64,000 nt of DNA from the NCBI GenBank assembly GCA_000720535.1, contig JOAZ01000007.1:124001-188000 (forward strand). Direction: 5' to 3'. Origin of the DNA: Streptomyces halstedii (GTDB taxonomy: Bacteria > Actinomycetota > Actinomycetes > Streptomycetales > Streptomycetaceae). A program made the position numbers and the translations under genes. Of this stretch, positions 34,272 through 48,437 are shown piece by piece. Position 1 is the first letter of the stretch; every line of letters starts with the position of its first letter. Under the pieces are notes generated by a model that ran no database searches, was not told where the DNA came from, and worked only from the letters and a program-made list of their open reading frames with translations.

Positions 34272-35633
34272 TCAAGCCGCAGGGCCGAGGTCTCCCGAGA
34301 GGAGCGTCTGGACGATCCGAGGCCGATCCCAGAGGTCCAGGATCTCGTTGGCGATGGCCACGACAGGCAGGTGGTCCTGGTCCCGCACCTTGATGGCTGC
34401 GGCTTTCAGGCTACGTGGGACGGCCTCGGCGTCCAGGAGGAGACGCCACTCCCGCGCGCCGAGTTCCAGGAACTCCAGTCCGGACAGCCCGGCGACCTCC
34501 AGGGGGTCGGCCAGGGTGCCGGGCAGGGCGGTGAGAGTGCGCAGACGGGGCAGGTCCGTGAGGGGCGCCAGGCTGAACGGCGCGCCGTGCCCGGGGCCGA
34601 CGGTCAGGACCTCCAAGTCGGGATGGGCGGCTGCCTGGATGGTCTCAAGGCGTCCGACACCGACCCCGGCCACCACCGGAAGGTCTTCTCCGCGGGGTTC
34701 ACGGCGTTCCTCGCGCATCCGGCCAAGGACGAAATCGGTAAGGGAATCAGCCACGAGCTCGGCACCGAGGCTCTGTTCGTGATCGATCAGGATGACCTGC
34801 CCGAAGTGTCCGGCGGGACCGGGAGTCAGATCGACGGCGAACTCGTCGCCGCCGTTGCTCCCGAAGGCGATCCACCCCGGCGAGCCGGCCAGGCTCTGCA
34901 CCGCCGCGTCCGGCCCGCCGCCTACCGCACGCTTCGCGCCGAGGTCCCAGCCCGGGTGGCGTACCGTTCCGTCGACGCTGCGCAGATGTTCCAGTCCGGA
35001 AGCCTCACAGCCGATCGCCTCGCCGGCCCGGTCCGCCTCCTCGAAGTCGAAGTCTTCGCCCGCGTACACACGTGTGACCCGGTAGAGCACCTTGATCTCG
35101 TCGGACAGCGTGACCCCGAGGCGTGCTTCGGCGGCAGCGATCTCCTCCTCCGTCGCGCCGACGGAGTCCGGCAGCCGCTCACGCAGCGTCCGCTCCAGCA
35201 GCTCCGGGTCCGCCGAAGGTGCCGGTACCGCCCGGATCGTCGGATCGGGGCGGCGGCGCCAGGGCTCGGGAAGGACGCCGTCAGCGAGGACGAGCACTCC
35301 CAGGTCCGGGTAGCCAGAAGCCGGTTCCACGACGGGGGTCGGCCAGACCAGCCCGAGCGCGGCCCTTCCGTCCGGGTGGACCTCCGCCCTGAACGCGATC
35401 TCCTGGACTCCGCCGTGTGCGAGTGCCCGCTGTATGTCCTCCACCGCGGTCCGCGCTGTCGAGGACATCCGTCCTCGATGGGCAAGGCTCGTGCCGTATC
35501 GGCCGACGCGTCCCGCGAGACGCGCCGTCCGGGCGGCACGCCGCTCCGCGTCATCGGCCAGCATGAGCCGCAGGACGGGCTCCCAGGTCACAAAGTCTGA
35601 CACCGACGACAACGGGGGTCTTTGATCAACCAT
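34272..35633 (-). CDS. SMI1/KNR4 (SUKH) family protein
   Basis: A 453-residue cytosolic protein. The SUKH domain lies mid-protein: LPDSVGATEEEIAAAEARLGVTLSDEIKVLYRVTRVYAGED, then SPGWIAFGSNGGDEFAVDLTPGPAGHFGQVILIDHEQ. The N-terminal third is unassigned. The C-terminal part has leucine-rich, repeat-like segments (LAPLTDLPRLRTLTALPG, VAGLSGLEFLELGA). SUKH proteins often neutralise contact-dependent toxins, but no toxin gene is adjacent, so it could be an orphan immunity or housekeeping member. The ATG at 35633 (MVDQRPPLSS) is chosen over one 32 codons upstream. Confidence 0.8.
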   Translation of the reverse strand: MVDQRPPLSSVSDFVTWEPVLRLMLADDAERRAARTARLAGRVGRYGTSLAHRGRMSSTARTAVEDIQRALAHGGVQEIAFRAEVHPDGRAALGLVWPTPVVEPASGYPDLGVLVLADGVLPEPWRRRPDPTIRAVPAPSADPELLERTLRERLPDSVGATEEEIAAAEARLGVTLSDEIKVLYRVTRVYAGEDFDFEEADRAGEAIGCEASGLEHLRSVDGTVRHPGWDLGAKRAVGGGPDAAVQSLAGSPGWIAFGSNGGDEFAVDLTPGPAGHFGQVILIDHEQSLGAELVADSLTDFVLGRMREERREPRGEDLPVVAGVGVGRLETIQAAAHPDLEVLTVGPGHGAPFSLAPLTDLPRLRTLTALPGTLADPLEVAGLSGLEFLELGAREWRLLLDAEAVPRSLKAAAIKVRDQDHLPVVAIANEILDLWDRPRIVQTLLSGDLGPAA

Positions 35634-35705
35634 GCGCCGACCGTACGCGGAGCCACTGACATTGATACTCGTAGCGGGTTCCGGTGGTCGTGGCTCTGCC
35701 ACTGA

Positions 35706-37083
<1,378 letters not shown>

Positions 37084-37087
<4 letters not shown>

Positions 37088-38238
37088 GCGTCACGGCAGC
37101 CAAGGGATTCACGGCGGCGGGTATCGCCGCCGGGATCAAGGAGAGCGGGAACCCCGACCTGGCCCTCGTGGTCAACAACGGGCCCCGAAGGGCCGCCGCG
37201 GGCGTGTTCACCTCCAACCGCGTCAAGGCCGCGCCCGTCCTCTGGTCGGAGCAGGTGCTCAAGGGCGGCGAGGTGACCGCCGTCGTCCTCAACTCCGGTG
37301 GCGCCAACGCCTGTACGGGCCCCCTCGGCTTCCAGGACACCCACGCGACCGCCGAGAAGGCGGCCGAGGTGCTGCCCGGCCACAGCGCGGGCGAGATCGC
37401 GGTCGCCTCGACCGGACTCATCGGCCTGCGGCTCCCGATGGACAAGCTGCTGCCGGGCATCGAGCGGGCCGCGGCGGCCCTCAGCGAGCACGGGGGCGAG
37501 AAGGCCGCCCTCGCCATCAAGACCACCGACACCGTCCACAAGACGGCCGTCGCGGGCGGCGAGGGCTGGAGCGTCGGCGGGATGGCCAAGGGCGCGGGCA
37601 TGCTCGCCCCCGGCCTCGCCACCATGCTCGTCGTCCTGACCACCGACGCCGACGTGGACGCGTCCGCACTCGACGGCGCCCTGCGGGCCGCCACCCGTAC
37701 CACCTTCGACCGGGTGGACTCCGACGGCTGCATGTCCACGAACGACACCGTGCTGCTCCTCGCCTCCGGGGCCGCCGGAATCACCCCGGAGCGCGCCGAG
37801 TTCGAGCGGGCCGTGCAGAGCGTCTGCGCCGACCTCGCCCGGCAGCTGATCAAGGACGCCGAGGGCGCCTCCAAGGACATCCGCATCGAGGTGATCAACG
37901 CGGCGAGCGAGGACGACGCCGTCGAGGTGGGCCGGAGCATCGCCCGCAACAACCTCCTCAAGTGCGCCATCCACGGCGAGGACCCCAACTGGGGCCGCGT
38001 CCTCTCCGCGATCGGCACCACGCGGGCCGCCTTCGAGCCCGACCGGCTGAACGTCGCCATCAACGACGTCTGGGTCTGCAAGGACGGCAGCGTCGGAGAG
38101 GACCGCGACCTGGTCGACATGCGCTACCGGGAGGTCAGGATCACCGCCGACCTCGCCGCCGGGAGCGAGAGCGCCGTCATCTGGGCCAACGACCTCACCG
38201 CCGAGTACGTCCACGAGAACAGCGCGTACAGCTCATGA
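37084..38238 (+). CDS. argJ: Bifunctional ornithine acetyltransferase / N-acetylglutamate synthase
   Basis: A 384-residue enzyme that recycles the acetyl group from acetylornithine to glutamate. It shows [16 protein letters not shown], the oxyanion region [13 protein letters not shown], and the self-cleavage site before Thr in [18 protein letters not shown] (cleavage [13 protein letters not shown] then L). [23 protein letters not shown] and the C-terminal NSAYSS end are typical. The GTG at 37084 follows GAGGAG at 37073-37078 and overlaps the stop of the linking ORF. It overlaps argB by four bases. Confidence 0.96.
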
Positions 38239-39149
38239 GCGCCGCGAGGAAGCACACCGCACTGCCGAAGGCCGAGATCCTCATCGAAGCCCTGCCCTGG
38301 CTGACCCGGCACAACGGCAAGACCGTCGTCATCAAGTTCGGCGGCAACGCCATGATCGACGACGAGCTGAAGGCCGCCTTCGCCCAGGACGTCGTCTTCC
38401 TGCGGCACGCCGGCCTCAAGCCCGTCGTCGTGCACGGCGGCGGCCCGCAGATCAGCGCGCAGCTCGACCGGCACGGCCTGGTCAGCGAGTTCAAGGCCGG
38501 TCTGCGCGTCACCACGCCCGAGGCGATGGACGTCGTCCGCATGGTCCTCGCCGGACAGGTCCAGCGCGAACTCGTCGGGCTGCTCAACCGGCACGGGCCG
38601 CTCGCCGTCGGCATGACGGGCGAGGACGCCCACACGATGACCGCCACCCAGCACCGCCCGCTGATCGACGGCGAACCGGTGGACATCGGCCGGGTCGGCG
38701 AGATCACCGCCGTCGACACCGGGGCCGTCCAGGCGCTGCTGGACGACGGCCGCATCCCGGTCGTCTCCTCCATCGCCCGCTCCGCCGAGGACGACCACGT
38801 CTACAACGTCAACGCCGACACCGCGGCCGCCGCACTCGCCGCCGCGCTGGGCGCCGAGACCCTGATGGTCCTCACCGACGTCGAGGGCCTCTACGAGGAC
38901 TGGCCGAACAGCGACGACGTGATCAGCCGCCTCACCGCCACCGAGCTGGAGAAGCTGCTGCCCGACCTCTCCAGCGGCATGGTCCCCAAGATGCGGGGCT
39001 GCCTGCACGCCGTACGCAACGGGGTGCGGACCGCCAGGGTCATCGACGGACGCGTCCAGCACTCGATCCTGCTGGAGATCTTCACCGACGAAGGCGTCGG
39101 CACCATGGTCGTGCCGGACGCACCCGAGAACACGCAGGGGGAGTCATGA
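38235..39149 (+). CDS. argB: Acetylglutamate kinase
   Basis: A 304-residue kinase that phosphorylates N-acetylglutamate. The amino-acid-kinase fold shows [28 protein letters not shown], the feedback/binding region [34 protein letters not shown] and [15 protein letters not shown], ending [15 protein letters not shown]. Its N-terminal extension ([20 protein letters not shown]) fits the arginine-sensitive hexameric type. It overlaps argJ by ATGA and argD by ATGA, so the operon is continuously coupled here. Confidence 0.97.
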   Translation: MSAARKHTALPKAEILIEALPWLTRHNGKTVVIKFGGNAMIDDELKAAFAQDVVFLRHAGLKPVVVHGGGPQISAQLDRHGLVSEFKAGLRVTTPEAMDVVRMVLAGQVQRELVGLLNRHGPLAVGMTGEDAHTMTATQHRPLIDGEPVDIGRVGEITAVDTGAVQALLDDGRIPVVSSIARSAEDDHVYNVNADTAAAALAAALGAETLMVLTDVEGLYEDWPNSDDVISRLTATELEKLLPDLSSGMVPKMRGCLHAVRNGVRTARVIDGRVQHSILLEIFTDEGVGTMVVPDAPENTQGES

Positions 39150-40345
39150 GCGGCAACGAGGCGTACGCAGAGCGGTGGCGGGGCGCGCTGATGGACAACT
39201 ACGGCACCCCGGGGCTGCCCCTGGTCCGGGGCTCCGGCGCCACCGTCCAGGACGCCGACGGCACCGAGTACCTCGACTTCGTCGCGGGCATCGCGGTCAA
39301 CGCGCTCGGCCACGGACACCCGGCGGTCGTCGAGGCCGTCACCGCCCAGATCGCCACGCTCGGCCACGTCTCCAACCTCTACGCCGCCGAACCGCCCGTC
39401 GCCCTCGCCGAACGGCTGCTGGCACTCTTCGGCCGCTCCGGCAAGGTCTACTTCTGCAACTCCGGGGCCGAGGCCAACGAGGCCGCCTTCAAGATCGGCC
39501 GGCTCACCGGACGGACCCACATGGTCGCCACCGAGGGCGGTTTCCACGGCCGGACCATGGGCGCCCTCGCGCTGACCGGCCAGCCCTCGAAGCGCGACGC
39601 GTTCCAGCCGCTGCCCGGCGACGTCACCCACGTCCCGTACGGCGACACCGAGGCGCTCCGGGCCGCGGTCACCACCGACACCGCGCTGCTGGTCATCGAG
39701 CCCGTACAGGGCGAGAACGGCGTCGTCGTGCCGCCCCCCGGATATCTGGAGGCGGCCCGGGAGATCACCCGGGCCACCGGCACCCTGCTCGTCCTGGACG
39801 AGGTGCAGACCGGCATCGGACGGTGCGGCCAGTGGTTCGCGCACCAGGCCCACCAGGGCGTCGAACCCGACCTCGTCACCCTCGCCAAGGGGCTCGGCGG
39901 CGGCCTGCCCCTCGGGGCGACCGTGGCCTTCGGCCCGGCGGCCGACCTCCTGAAGCCCGGTCAGCACGGCACCACGTTCGGCGGCAACCCGGTGGTCTGC
40001 GCCGCCGGACTCGCGGTCCTGGACACCCTGGCCGCCGACGGCCTCCTCGACGACGTCAAGCGGCTCGGTGAGAAGATCAGGAGCAGCGTCGAGGCGCTGG
40101 GACACCCCCTGGTCTCCCACGTCCGCGGCTCCGGACTCCTGCTGGGTATCGTGCTCACCGGACCCCTCGCACCGCAGGTGCAGCAGGCGGCCCAGCGTGC
40201 CGGACTCCTGGTGAACGCGCCCGCCCCCGACGTCGTACGGCTCATGCCGCCGCTGATCATCGGTGACGCGGAGGTGGACACGTTCCTGCGGATCCTGCCG
40301 GGAGCCCTCGACGCGGCGTACGGGGACGGACGATCCGGAGAATGA
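39146..40345 (+). CDS. argD: Acetylornithine aminotransferase
   Basis: A 399-residue PLP enzyme that makes acetylornithine from the semialdehyde. It shows [86 protein letters not shown] and the PLP lysine in [16 protein letters not shown]. The C-terminus is complete. It begins inside the argB stop (ATGA) and is followed by argR after 10 bases. Confidence 0.96.
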   Translation: MSGNEAYAERWRGALMDNYGTPGLPLVRGSGATVQDADGTEYLDFVAGIAVNALGHGHPAVVEAVTAQIATLGHVSNLYAAEPPVALAERLLALFGRSGKVYFCNSGAEANEAAFKIGRLTGRTHMVATEGGFHGRTMGALALTGQPSKRDAFQPLPGDVTHVPYGDTEALRAAVTTDTALLVIEPVQGENGVVVPPPGYLEAAREITRATGTLLVLDEVQTGIGRCGQWFAHQAHQGVEPDLVTLAKGLGGGLPLGATVAFGPAADLLKPGQHGTTFGGNPVVCAAGLAVLDTLAADGLLDDVKRLGEKIRSSVEALGHPLVSHVRGSGLLLGIVLTGPLAPQVQQAAQRAGLLVNAPAPDVVRLMPPLIIGDAEVDTFLRILPGALDAAYGDGRSGE

Positions 40346-40355
40346 GGCGACGACG

Positions 40356-40892
40356 ATGACCGAGGCACAGGACACCGAGCACGGCGGGCCGTCGGTGCCG
40401 CAGACCCGCACCGCGCGCCACCGCAGGATCGTGGACATCCTGAACCGGCAGCCGGTGCGCTCGCAGAGCCAGCTGGCCCGGCTGCTCGCCGACGACGGGC
40501 TGAGCGTCACACAGGCGACGCTCTCCCGCGACCTGGACGAGCTGGGCGCGGTGAAGATCCGCAACACCGGCGGCGAGCTGATCTACGCGGTGCCCAGCGA
40601 GGGCGGGTTCCGCACCCCGCAGGCACCGCTCGGGGAGTCCGCGAAGGAGGAGCGGATGCGCCGCCTCTCCTCCGAACTGCTCATCTCCGCCGAGGCCTCG
40701 GCCAACCTGGTGGTGCTGCGCACGCCGCCGGGGGCCGCCCAGTTCCTCGCCTCGGCCATCGACCAGGCCGAACTGCGGGCGATCCTCGGCACGATCGCGG
40801 GGGACGACACGCTGATGCTGATCAGCCGCGACCCCCACGGCGGCCAGGCGCTCGCCGACCATCTGCTGCGCCTGGCGCAGAACGATCGCTGA
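40356..40892 (+). CDS. argR: Arginine repressor
   Basis: A 178-residue repressor. The N-terminal winged helix reads [50 protein letters not shown]. The C-terminal hexamerisation/arginine-binding domain shows [21 protein letters not shown] and [17 protein letters not shown], where GTIAGDDT is the arginine-contact motif. It should bind the ARG-box-like sites at argC (35859-35887) and argH (42426-42459) with arginine as corepressor. Lying at the operon's end, it is probably autoregulated. The ATG at 40356 is preceded by GAGGCGACG. Confidence 0.96.
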   Translation: MTEAQDTEHGGPSVPQTRTARHRRIVDILNRQPVRSQSQLARLLADDGLSVTQATLSRDLDELGAVKIRNTGGELIYAVPSEGGFRTPQAPLGESAKEERMRRLSSELLISAEASANLVVLRTPPGAAQFLASAIDQAELRAILGTIAGDDTLMLISRDPHGGQALADHLLRLAQNDR

Positions 40893-40920
40893 CCCGGCGT
40901 CAGCGGCCCTCGCCACGCGG

Positions 40921-43951
<3,031 letters not shown>

Positions 43952-44012
43952 CCCGGGGGCGTCGCGGGCTACGTTGGACGGGAAGGTCCGACCCCGACCC
44001 AAGGAGCCCGCG

Positions 44013-44984
44013 ATGCCCTTCGCCCGCCTGGACCGCGCGACCACCCCGACGGCCCACATCGGGCTCGGCCTGGCCGCCGTCGGCAGGCCCGGCTACCTCA
44101 CCCCGCACCGCGACCGGGACCTCCCCGCCGGACGCGGTGTCGACGCGCTGCGCGAGCGCACCCACGAGCTCCTGGACGCCGCCTACGCCCAGGGCGTCCG
44201 CTACATCGACGCGGCCCGCTCCTACGGCCGCGCCGAGGAGTTCCTGGCCCAGTGGCTCGCGGACCACCCGGAGGCGGCGGACGTCGTCGTCGGCAGCAAG
44301 TGGGGGCACACGTACACCGGTGACTGGAAGACCGACGCCGAGACGCACGAGGTGAAGGACCACGGCCTGGCCGCGTACGAGCGCCAGCGCGCCGAGACCG
44401 CCGAACTCCTCGGCGACCGGCTCGACCTCTACCAGATCCACTCGGTGACCGCCGACAGCCCGGCCCTGACCGACACGGCGCTGCACGAGCGGCTGGCCGA
44501 ACTCGCCGGCCAGGGGGTCACCGTCGGCTTCTCCACCAGCGGACCCGCCCAGGCCGACGCCATCCGCGCGGCCCTCGCCGTCACGGTGGACGGAGAGCCC
44601 CTCTTCGGTACCGTCCAGGCCACCTACAACGCCCTGGAGACCTCGGCCGGGCAGGCGCTCGCGGACGCCCACGCCGCCGGACTCACCGTCATCGTCAAGG
44701 AGGCCGTCGCCAACGGCCGGCTCGCGGACACCGACGCGCCCGCCGTCGTCCGGGAGATCGCCGCCGAGGCGGGCCTGGAGCCCGACGCCGTCGCGCTCGC
44801 CCAGGTGCTCCGCCAGCCGTGGGCGGGCGTCGTGCTGTCCGGAGCGGCCACCGTGGCCCAGCTCGCCGGCAACCTGCACGCCCCGCTCCTCGACCTCGAC
44901 GCCGAACGCCTCGACCGGCTGAGCGCCCTGGTGGAGGAGCCCGAGGCCTACTGGCGCTACCGCTCCTCGCTGCCCTGGTCCTGA
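44013..44984 (+). CDS. Aldo/keto reductase
   Basis: A 323-residue TIM-barrel oxidoreductase: IGLGLAAVGRPGYLT, then LLDAAYAQGVRYIDAARSYGRAEEFLAQWL (catalytic Asp/Tyr), VVVGSKWGHTYTGDW (Lys), DLYQIHSVT (His), and the C-terminal NADPH site GVVLSGAATVAQLAGNLHA. The substrate is unknown. The start ATG follows AAGGAGCCCG. It lies 61 bases after argH on the same strand and could share its transcript, but there is no functional link to arginine. Confidence 0.9.
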   Translation: MPFARLDRATTPTAHIGLGLAAVGRPGYLTPHRDRDLPAGRGVDALRERTHELLDAAYAQGVRYIDAARSYGRAEEFLAQWLADHPEAADVVVGSKWGHTYTGDWKTDAETHEVKDHGLAAYERQRAETAELLGDRLDLYQIHSVTADSPALTDTALHERLAELAGQGVTVGFSTSGPAQADAIRAALAVTVDGEPLFGTVQATYNALETSAGQALADAHAAGLTVIVKEAVANGRLADTDAPAVVREIAAEAGLEPDAVALAQVLRQPWAGVVLSGAATVAQLAGNLHAPLLDLDAERLDRLSALVEEPEAYWRYRSSLPWS

Positions 44985-45361
44985 GCGCGCCGCCCAGGGG
45001 CGTCGGGGTGCCGGGGTGCCCGAGCGCCGGACAGCGGTCACGGGGCCCCCGAGCCCGGTCGGCCACGCCGTCCGCCGTGGCCGCCGCCCCCGCCCCGTCC
45101 ACGGCGGCACGACCGGTCAGGAAACAAGAAGCGCGAGCGGTCCCCGCTCAGTAGCGTCGGCCTCACCGGCGGAGCGGGGGGCCCGGCCCCGTGGACGTGA
45201 CCCCGCGTGAGGCGGTGGGGTACGTTCTCGGCCCGCCTCCGCGGAGCGCTCCGGAGACCGGGACACACGCCCGGTACGCCCGCGCCGGCGGGACCGCGAC
45301 CGAGCCGGGCGACGCCGGCGGGGACCACGAGACACGGCCCCGCCCGACAGATGGAGAGACG
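44985..45361. other. Intergenic region before the UvrA-like gene
   Basis: These 377 GC-rich bases carry no convincing gene; frames crossing them have Pro/Arg/Ala composition. Short GC-rich inverted segments are present (for example around 45060-45105), but no clean terminator, SOS box or strong promoter was recognised. Confidence 0.5.
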
Positions 45362-47752
45362 ATGAGCAGGGCCACGACGACGGACCCCCAGGCGTCCGCG
45401 CCGCACGCCGCCGACAGCCACGACCTGATCCGCGTGCACGGGGCGCGCGAGAACAACCTCAAGGACGTCAGCATCGAGATCCCGAAGCGCCGGCTGACGG
45501 TGTTCACCGGGGTCTCCGGCTCGGGCAAGAGCTCGCTGGTCTTCGACACGATCGCCGCCGAGTCGCAGCGGATGATCAACGAGACCTACAGCGCCTTCGT
45601 CCAGGGCTTCATGCCCACCCTGGCCCGTCCCGAGGTGGACGTGCTGGAGGGGCTGACGACGGCGATCATCGTCGACCAGCAGCGCATGGGCGCCGACCCG
45701 CGCTCCACCGTCGGCACCGCCACCGACGCCAACGCGATGCTGCGCATCCTCTTCAGCCGGGTCGGTGCCCCGCACATCGGCCCGCCCAGCGCGTACTCGT
45801 TCAACACCGCCTCGGTCCGGGCGAGCGGCGCGATCACCGTCGAGCGCGGCACCAAGAAGGCGGTGAAGGCGACCTACCAGCGCACCGGCGGGATGTGTAC
45901 GCGCTGCGAGGGCCGCGGCCGGGTCTCCGACATCGACCTCACCCAGCTCTACGACGACTCCAAGTCGCTCTCCGAGGGCGCGTTCACCATTCCCGGCTGG
46001 AAGTCCGACAGCTTCTGGACCGTCCGGGTCTACGCCGAGTCCGGCCTCCTCGACCCGGACAAGCCGATCCGCGACTTCACCGAGCGGGAGATGCGCGACT
46101 TCCTGTACCGCGAGCCGGTCAAGGTGAAGGTCGAGGGGGTGAACCTCACCTACGAGGGCCTGATCCCGAAGATCCAGAAGTCGATGCTCTCCAAGGACAA
46201 GGAAGCGTTGCAGCCGCACATCCGGGCGTTCGTGGAGCGGGCGGTCACCTTCACCGCCTGTCCCGAATGCGGCGGCACCCGGCTCAGCGAGGGCGCCCGC
46301 TCCTCGAAGATCAAGGGGATCAGCATCGCCGACGCGTGCGCGACGCAGATCAGCGACCTGGCGGAATGGGTACGGGAGCTGGACGAACCGGCCCTGGCGC
46401 CGCTGCTCACCACGCTGCGGCAGACCCTCGACTCGTTCGTGGAGATCGGGCTCGGCTACCTCTCGCTGGAGCGGCCCGCGGGCACCCTCTCGGGCGGCGA
46501 GGCGCAGCGGGTGAAGATGATCCGTCACCTCGGCTCCTCGCTGACCGACGTCACCTACGTCTTCGACGAGCCCACCGCGGGCCTTCACCCGCACGACATC
46601 CAGCGGATGAACGGCTTGCTGCTGCGGCTGCGGGACAAGGGCAACACGGTGCTGGTGGTGGAGCACAAGCCCGAGGTGATCGCCATCGCGGACCATGTGG
46701 TCGATCTCGGTCCCGGCGCCGGGACCGGGGGAGGGGCCGTCTGCTTCGAGGGGACCGTCGAGGGGCTGCGCGCCGGTGACACCCTCACCGGACGCCACCT
46801 GGACGACCGTGCCACCGTGAAGAAGACGGTACGTGAGCCCACCGGCGCCCTGGAGATCCGCGGGGCGACGGCGAACAACCTGCGCGACGTCGACGTGGAC
46901 ATCCCCCTCGGGGTGCTCGCCGTCGTCACCGGTGTGGCGGGGTCCGGCAAGAGCTCGCTCGTGCACGGCTCGCTGCCCGCCGGTGACGAGGTGGTGTCGA
47001 TCGACCAGAGCCCGATCCGCGGTTCGCGGCGGAGCAACCCGGCGACGTACACGGGGCTCCTCGACCCGGTCCGCAAGGCGTTCGCCAAGGCCAACGGGGT
47101 GAAGCCGGCCCTGTTCAGCGCCAACTCCGAGGGCGCCTGCCCGACCTGCAACGGCGCCGGTGTCATCTACACCGACCTGGCCATGACGGCCGGGGTGGCC
47201 ACCCCCTGCGAGGACTGCGAGGGGCGGCGGTTCCAGGCGTCGGTGCTGGAGTACCACCTCGGCGGCCGCGACATCAGCGAGGTGCTCGCCATGCCGGTGA
47301 GCGAGGCGCGCGACTTCTTCGGCGAGGGGGAGGCCCGGACACCGGCCGCGCACCGGATCCTCGACCGCCTGGCCGACGTCGGGCTCGGATACCTGACCCT
47401 CGGTCAGCCGCTCACCACCCTGTCCGGCGGCGAACGGCAGCGGCTCAAGCTGGCCACCCACATGTCCGACAAGGGCGGGGTGTACATCCTGGACGAGCCG
47501 ACGACCGGGCTGCACCTGGCCGACGTCGAGCAGTTGCTCGGACTGCTGGACCGGCTCGTGGACTCCGGCAAGTCGGTCATCGTCGTGGAGCACCACCAGG
47601 CGGTCATGGCGCACGCCGACTGGATCGTCGACCTCGGTCCGGGGGCCGGGCACGACGGCGGCCGGATCGTGTTCGAGGGCACCCCCGCCGACCTCGTCGC
47701 GGCCCGCTCCACCCTCACCGGAGAGCACCTCGCGGCGTACGTGGGGGGCTGA
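45362..47752 (+). CDS. UvrA-like ABC ATPase (UvrA2/DrrC type)
   Basis: A 796-residue double ABC ATPase. There are two Walker A motifs (GVSGSGKSS near residue 50 and GVAGSGKSS near 525), two signatures (TLSGGEAQR and TLSGGERQR), and UvrA zinc modules ([29 protein letters not shown]). It is shorter than housekeeping UvrA and lacks the UvrB-interaction insertion. It therefore resembles UvrA2/DrrC proteins linked to resistance against DNA-binding drugs rather than general repair. The ATG at 45362 follows GGAGAGACG. No antibiotic cluster is visible nearby; the TetR/MFS pair follows. Confidence 0.92.
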   Translation: MSRATTTDPQASAPHAADSHDLIRVHGARENNLKDVSIEIPKRRLTVFTGVSGSGKSSLVFDTIAAESQRMINETYSAFVQGFMPTLARPEVDVLEGLTTAIIVDQQRMGADPRSTVGTATDANAMLRILFSRVGAPHIGPPSAYSFNTASVRASGAITVERGTKKAVKATYQRTGGMCTRCEGRGRVSDIDLTQLYDDSKSLSEGAFTIPGWKSDSFWTVRVYAESGLLDPDKPIRDFTEREMRDFLYREPVKVKVEGVNLTYEGLIPKIQKSMLSKDKEALQPHIRAFVERAVTFTACPECGGTRLSEGARSSKIKGISIADACATQISDLAEWVRELDEPALAPLLTTLRQTLDSFVEIGLGYLSLERPAGTLSGGEAQRVKMIRHLGSSLTDVTYVFDEPTAGLHPHDIQRMNGLLLRLRDKGNTVLVVEHKPEVIAIADHVVDLGPGAGTGGGAVCFEGTVEGLRAGDTLTGRHLDDRATVKKTVREPTGALEIRGATANNLRDVDVDIPLGVLAVVTGVAGSGKSSLVHGSLPAGDEVVSIDQSPIRGSRRSNPATYTGLLDPVRKAFAKANGVKPALFSANSEGACPTCNGAGVIYTDLAMTAGVATPCEDCEGRRFQASVLEYHLGGRDISEVLAMPVSEARDFFGEGEARTPAAHRILDRLADVGLGYLTLGQPLTTLSGGERQRLKLATHMSDKGGVYILDEPTTGLHLADVEQLLGLLDRLVDSGKSVIVVEHHQAVMAHADWIVDLGPGAGHDGGRIVFEGTPADLVAARSTLTGEHLAAYVGG

Positions 47753-47847
47753 GCGGCCGCCGCGGGGGTGCTCGGCCCGGCCAGGCGGGGCCTGGCCGGG
47801 CCCCGGCGGCACCACGCCATCGCCCCACGGACGTCCCGCAGACCTCG

Positions 47848-47867
47848 GTGAGACATTCTTGTCTCAC
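47848..47867. promoter_or_regulatory. TetR operator candidate
   Basis: A perfect palindrome, GTGAGACA-TTCT-TGTCTCAC, lies 18 bases before the TetR gene. A related half-site pair (GTGAG ... GTCTCA) continues to about 47886. This fits autorepression of the tetR-MFS operon. Confidence 0.75.
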
Positions 47868-47885
47868 GTGAGTTACTGTCGTCTC

Positions 47886-48437
47886 ATGAGTCTTGACCGT
47901 GAGCAGGTGCTGCGCAGTGCCGCCGCCCTGCTGTCCCGCAGATCCACCGCCACCATGGACGAGGTGGCCAGGGCGGCCGGCATCGGCCGGGCCACCCTGC
48001 ATCGCCACTTCGCCGGCCGGGACGCCCTGGTCAGAGCGCTGGAGGATCTCGGCATCCAGGAGTTCGAGACCGCCCTGGACGCGGCCGGGCTCGACGAGGG
48101 GAGCGCCGAGGACGGCCTGCGACGGCTGATCGTCGCCGTGGAGCCCGCCGCCGGTCTGCTCTCCTTCCTCGTCACCGAGAACCAGCTCTTCGAGGGCGAC
48201 GAGATGAACGAGGGCTGGGACCGGCTGGACGCCCGGGTCGCCGCCTTCTTCCGGCGCGGCCAGGAACGCGGCGAGTTCCGGATCGACCTCACCCCGGCCT
48301 GGCTGACCGAGGCGCTCTACGGCCTCATCGGCGCCGGCGCCTGGGCCGTGCAGGCCGGGCGGGTCGCCGGACAGGACTTCCCCCACATGATCGCCGAGTT
48401 GCTGCTCGGCGGAGCACGCCGGAGCGTGGAGCAGTGA
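47886..48437 (+). CDS. TetR-family transcriptional regulator
   Basis: A 183-residue repressor. The TetR helix-turn-helix (about residues 5-48) reads VLRSAAALLSRRSTATMDEVARAAGIGRATLHRHFAGRDALVRAL. The C-terminal ligand domain is helical and unremarkable. The 20-bp palindrome just upstream is its likely operator. The gene overlaps the MFS efflux gene by GTGA, so it probably represses its own operon until a drug-like ligand binds. The ATG at 47886 is chosen over one nine codons upstream because that one lies within the operator region. Confidence 0.93.
   Translation: MSLDREQVLRSAAALLSRRSTATMDEVARAAGIGRATLHRHFAGRDALVRALEDLGIQEFETALDAAGLDEGSAEDGLRRLIVAVEPAAGLLSFLVTENQLFEGDEMNEGWDRLDARVAAFFRRGQERGEFRIDLTPAWLTEALYGLIGAGAWAVQAGRVAGQDFPHMIAELLLGGARRSVEQ

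Noticed and set aside
45038-47815. 925-residue minus-strand frame opposite the UvrA-like gene
   Set aside because: Antisense shadow with His/Val/Gly/Arg bias and no motifs.
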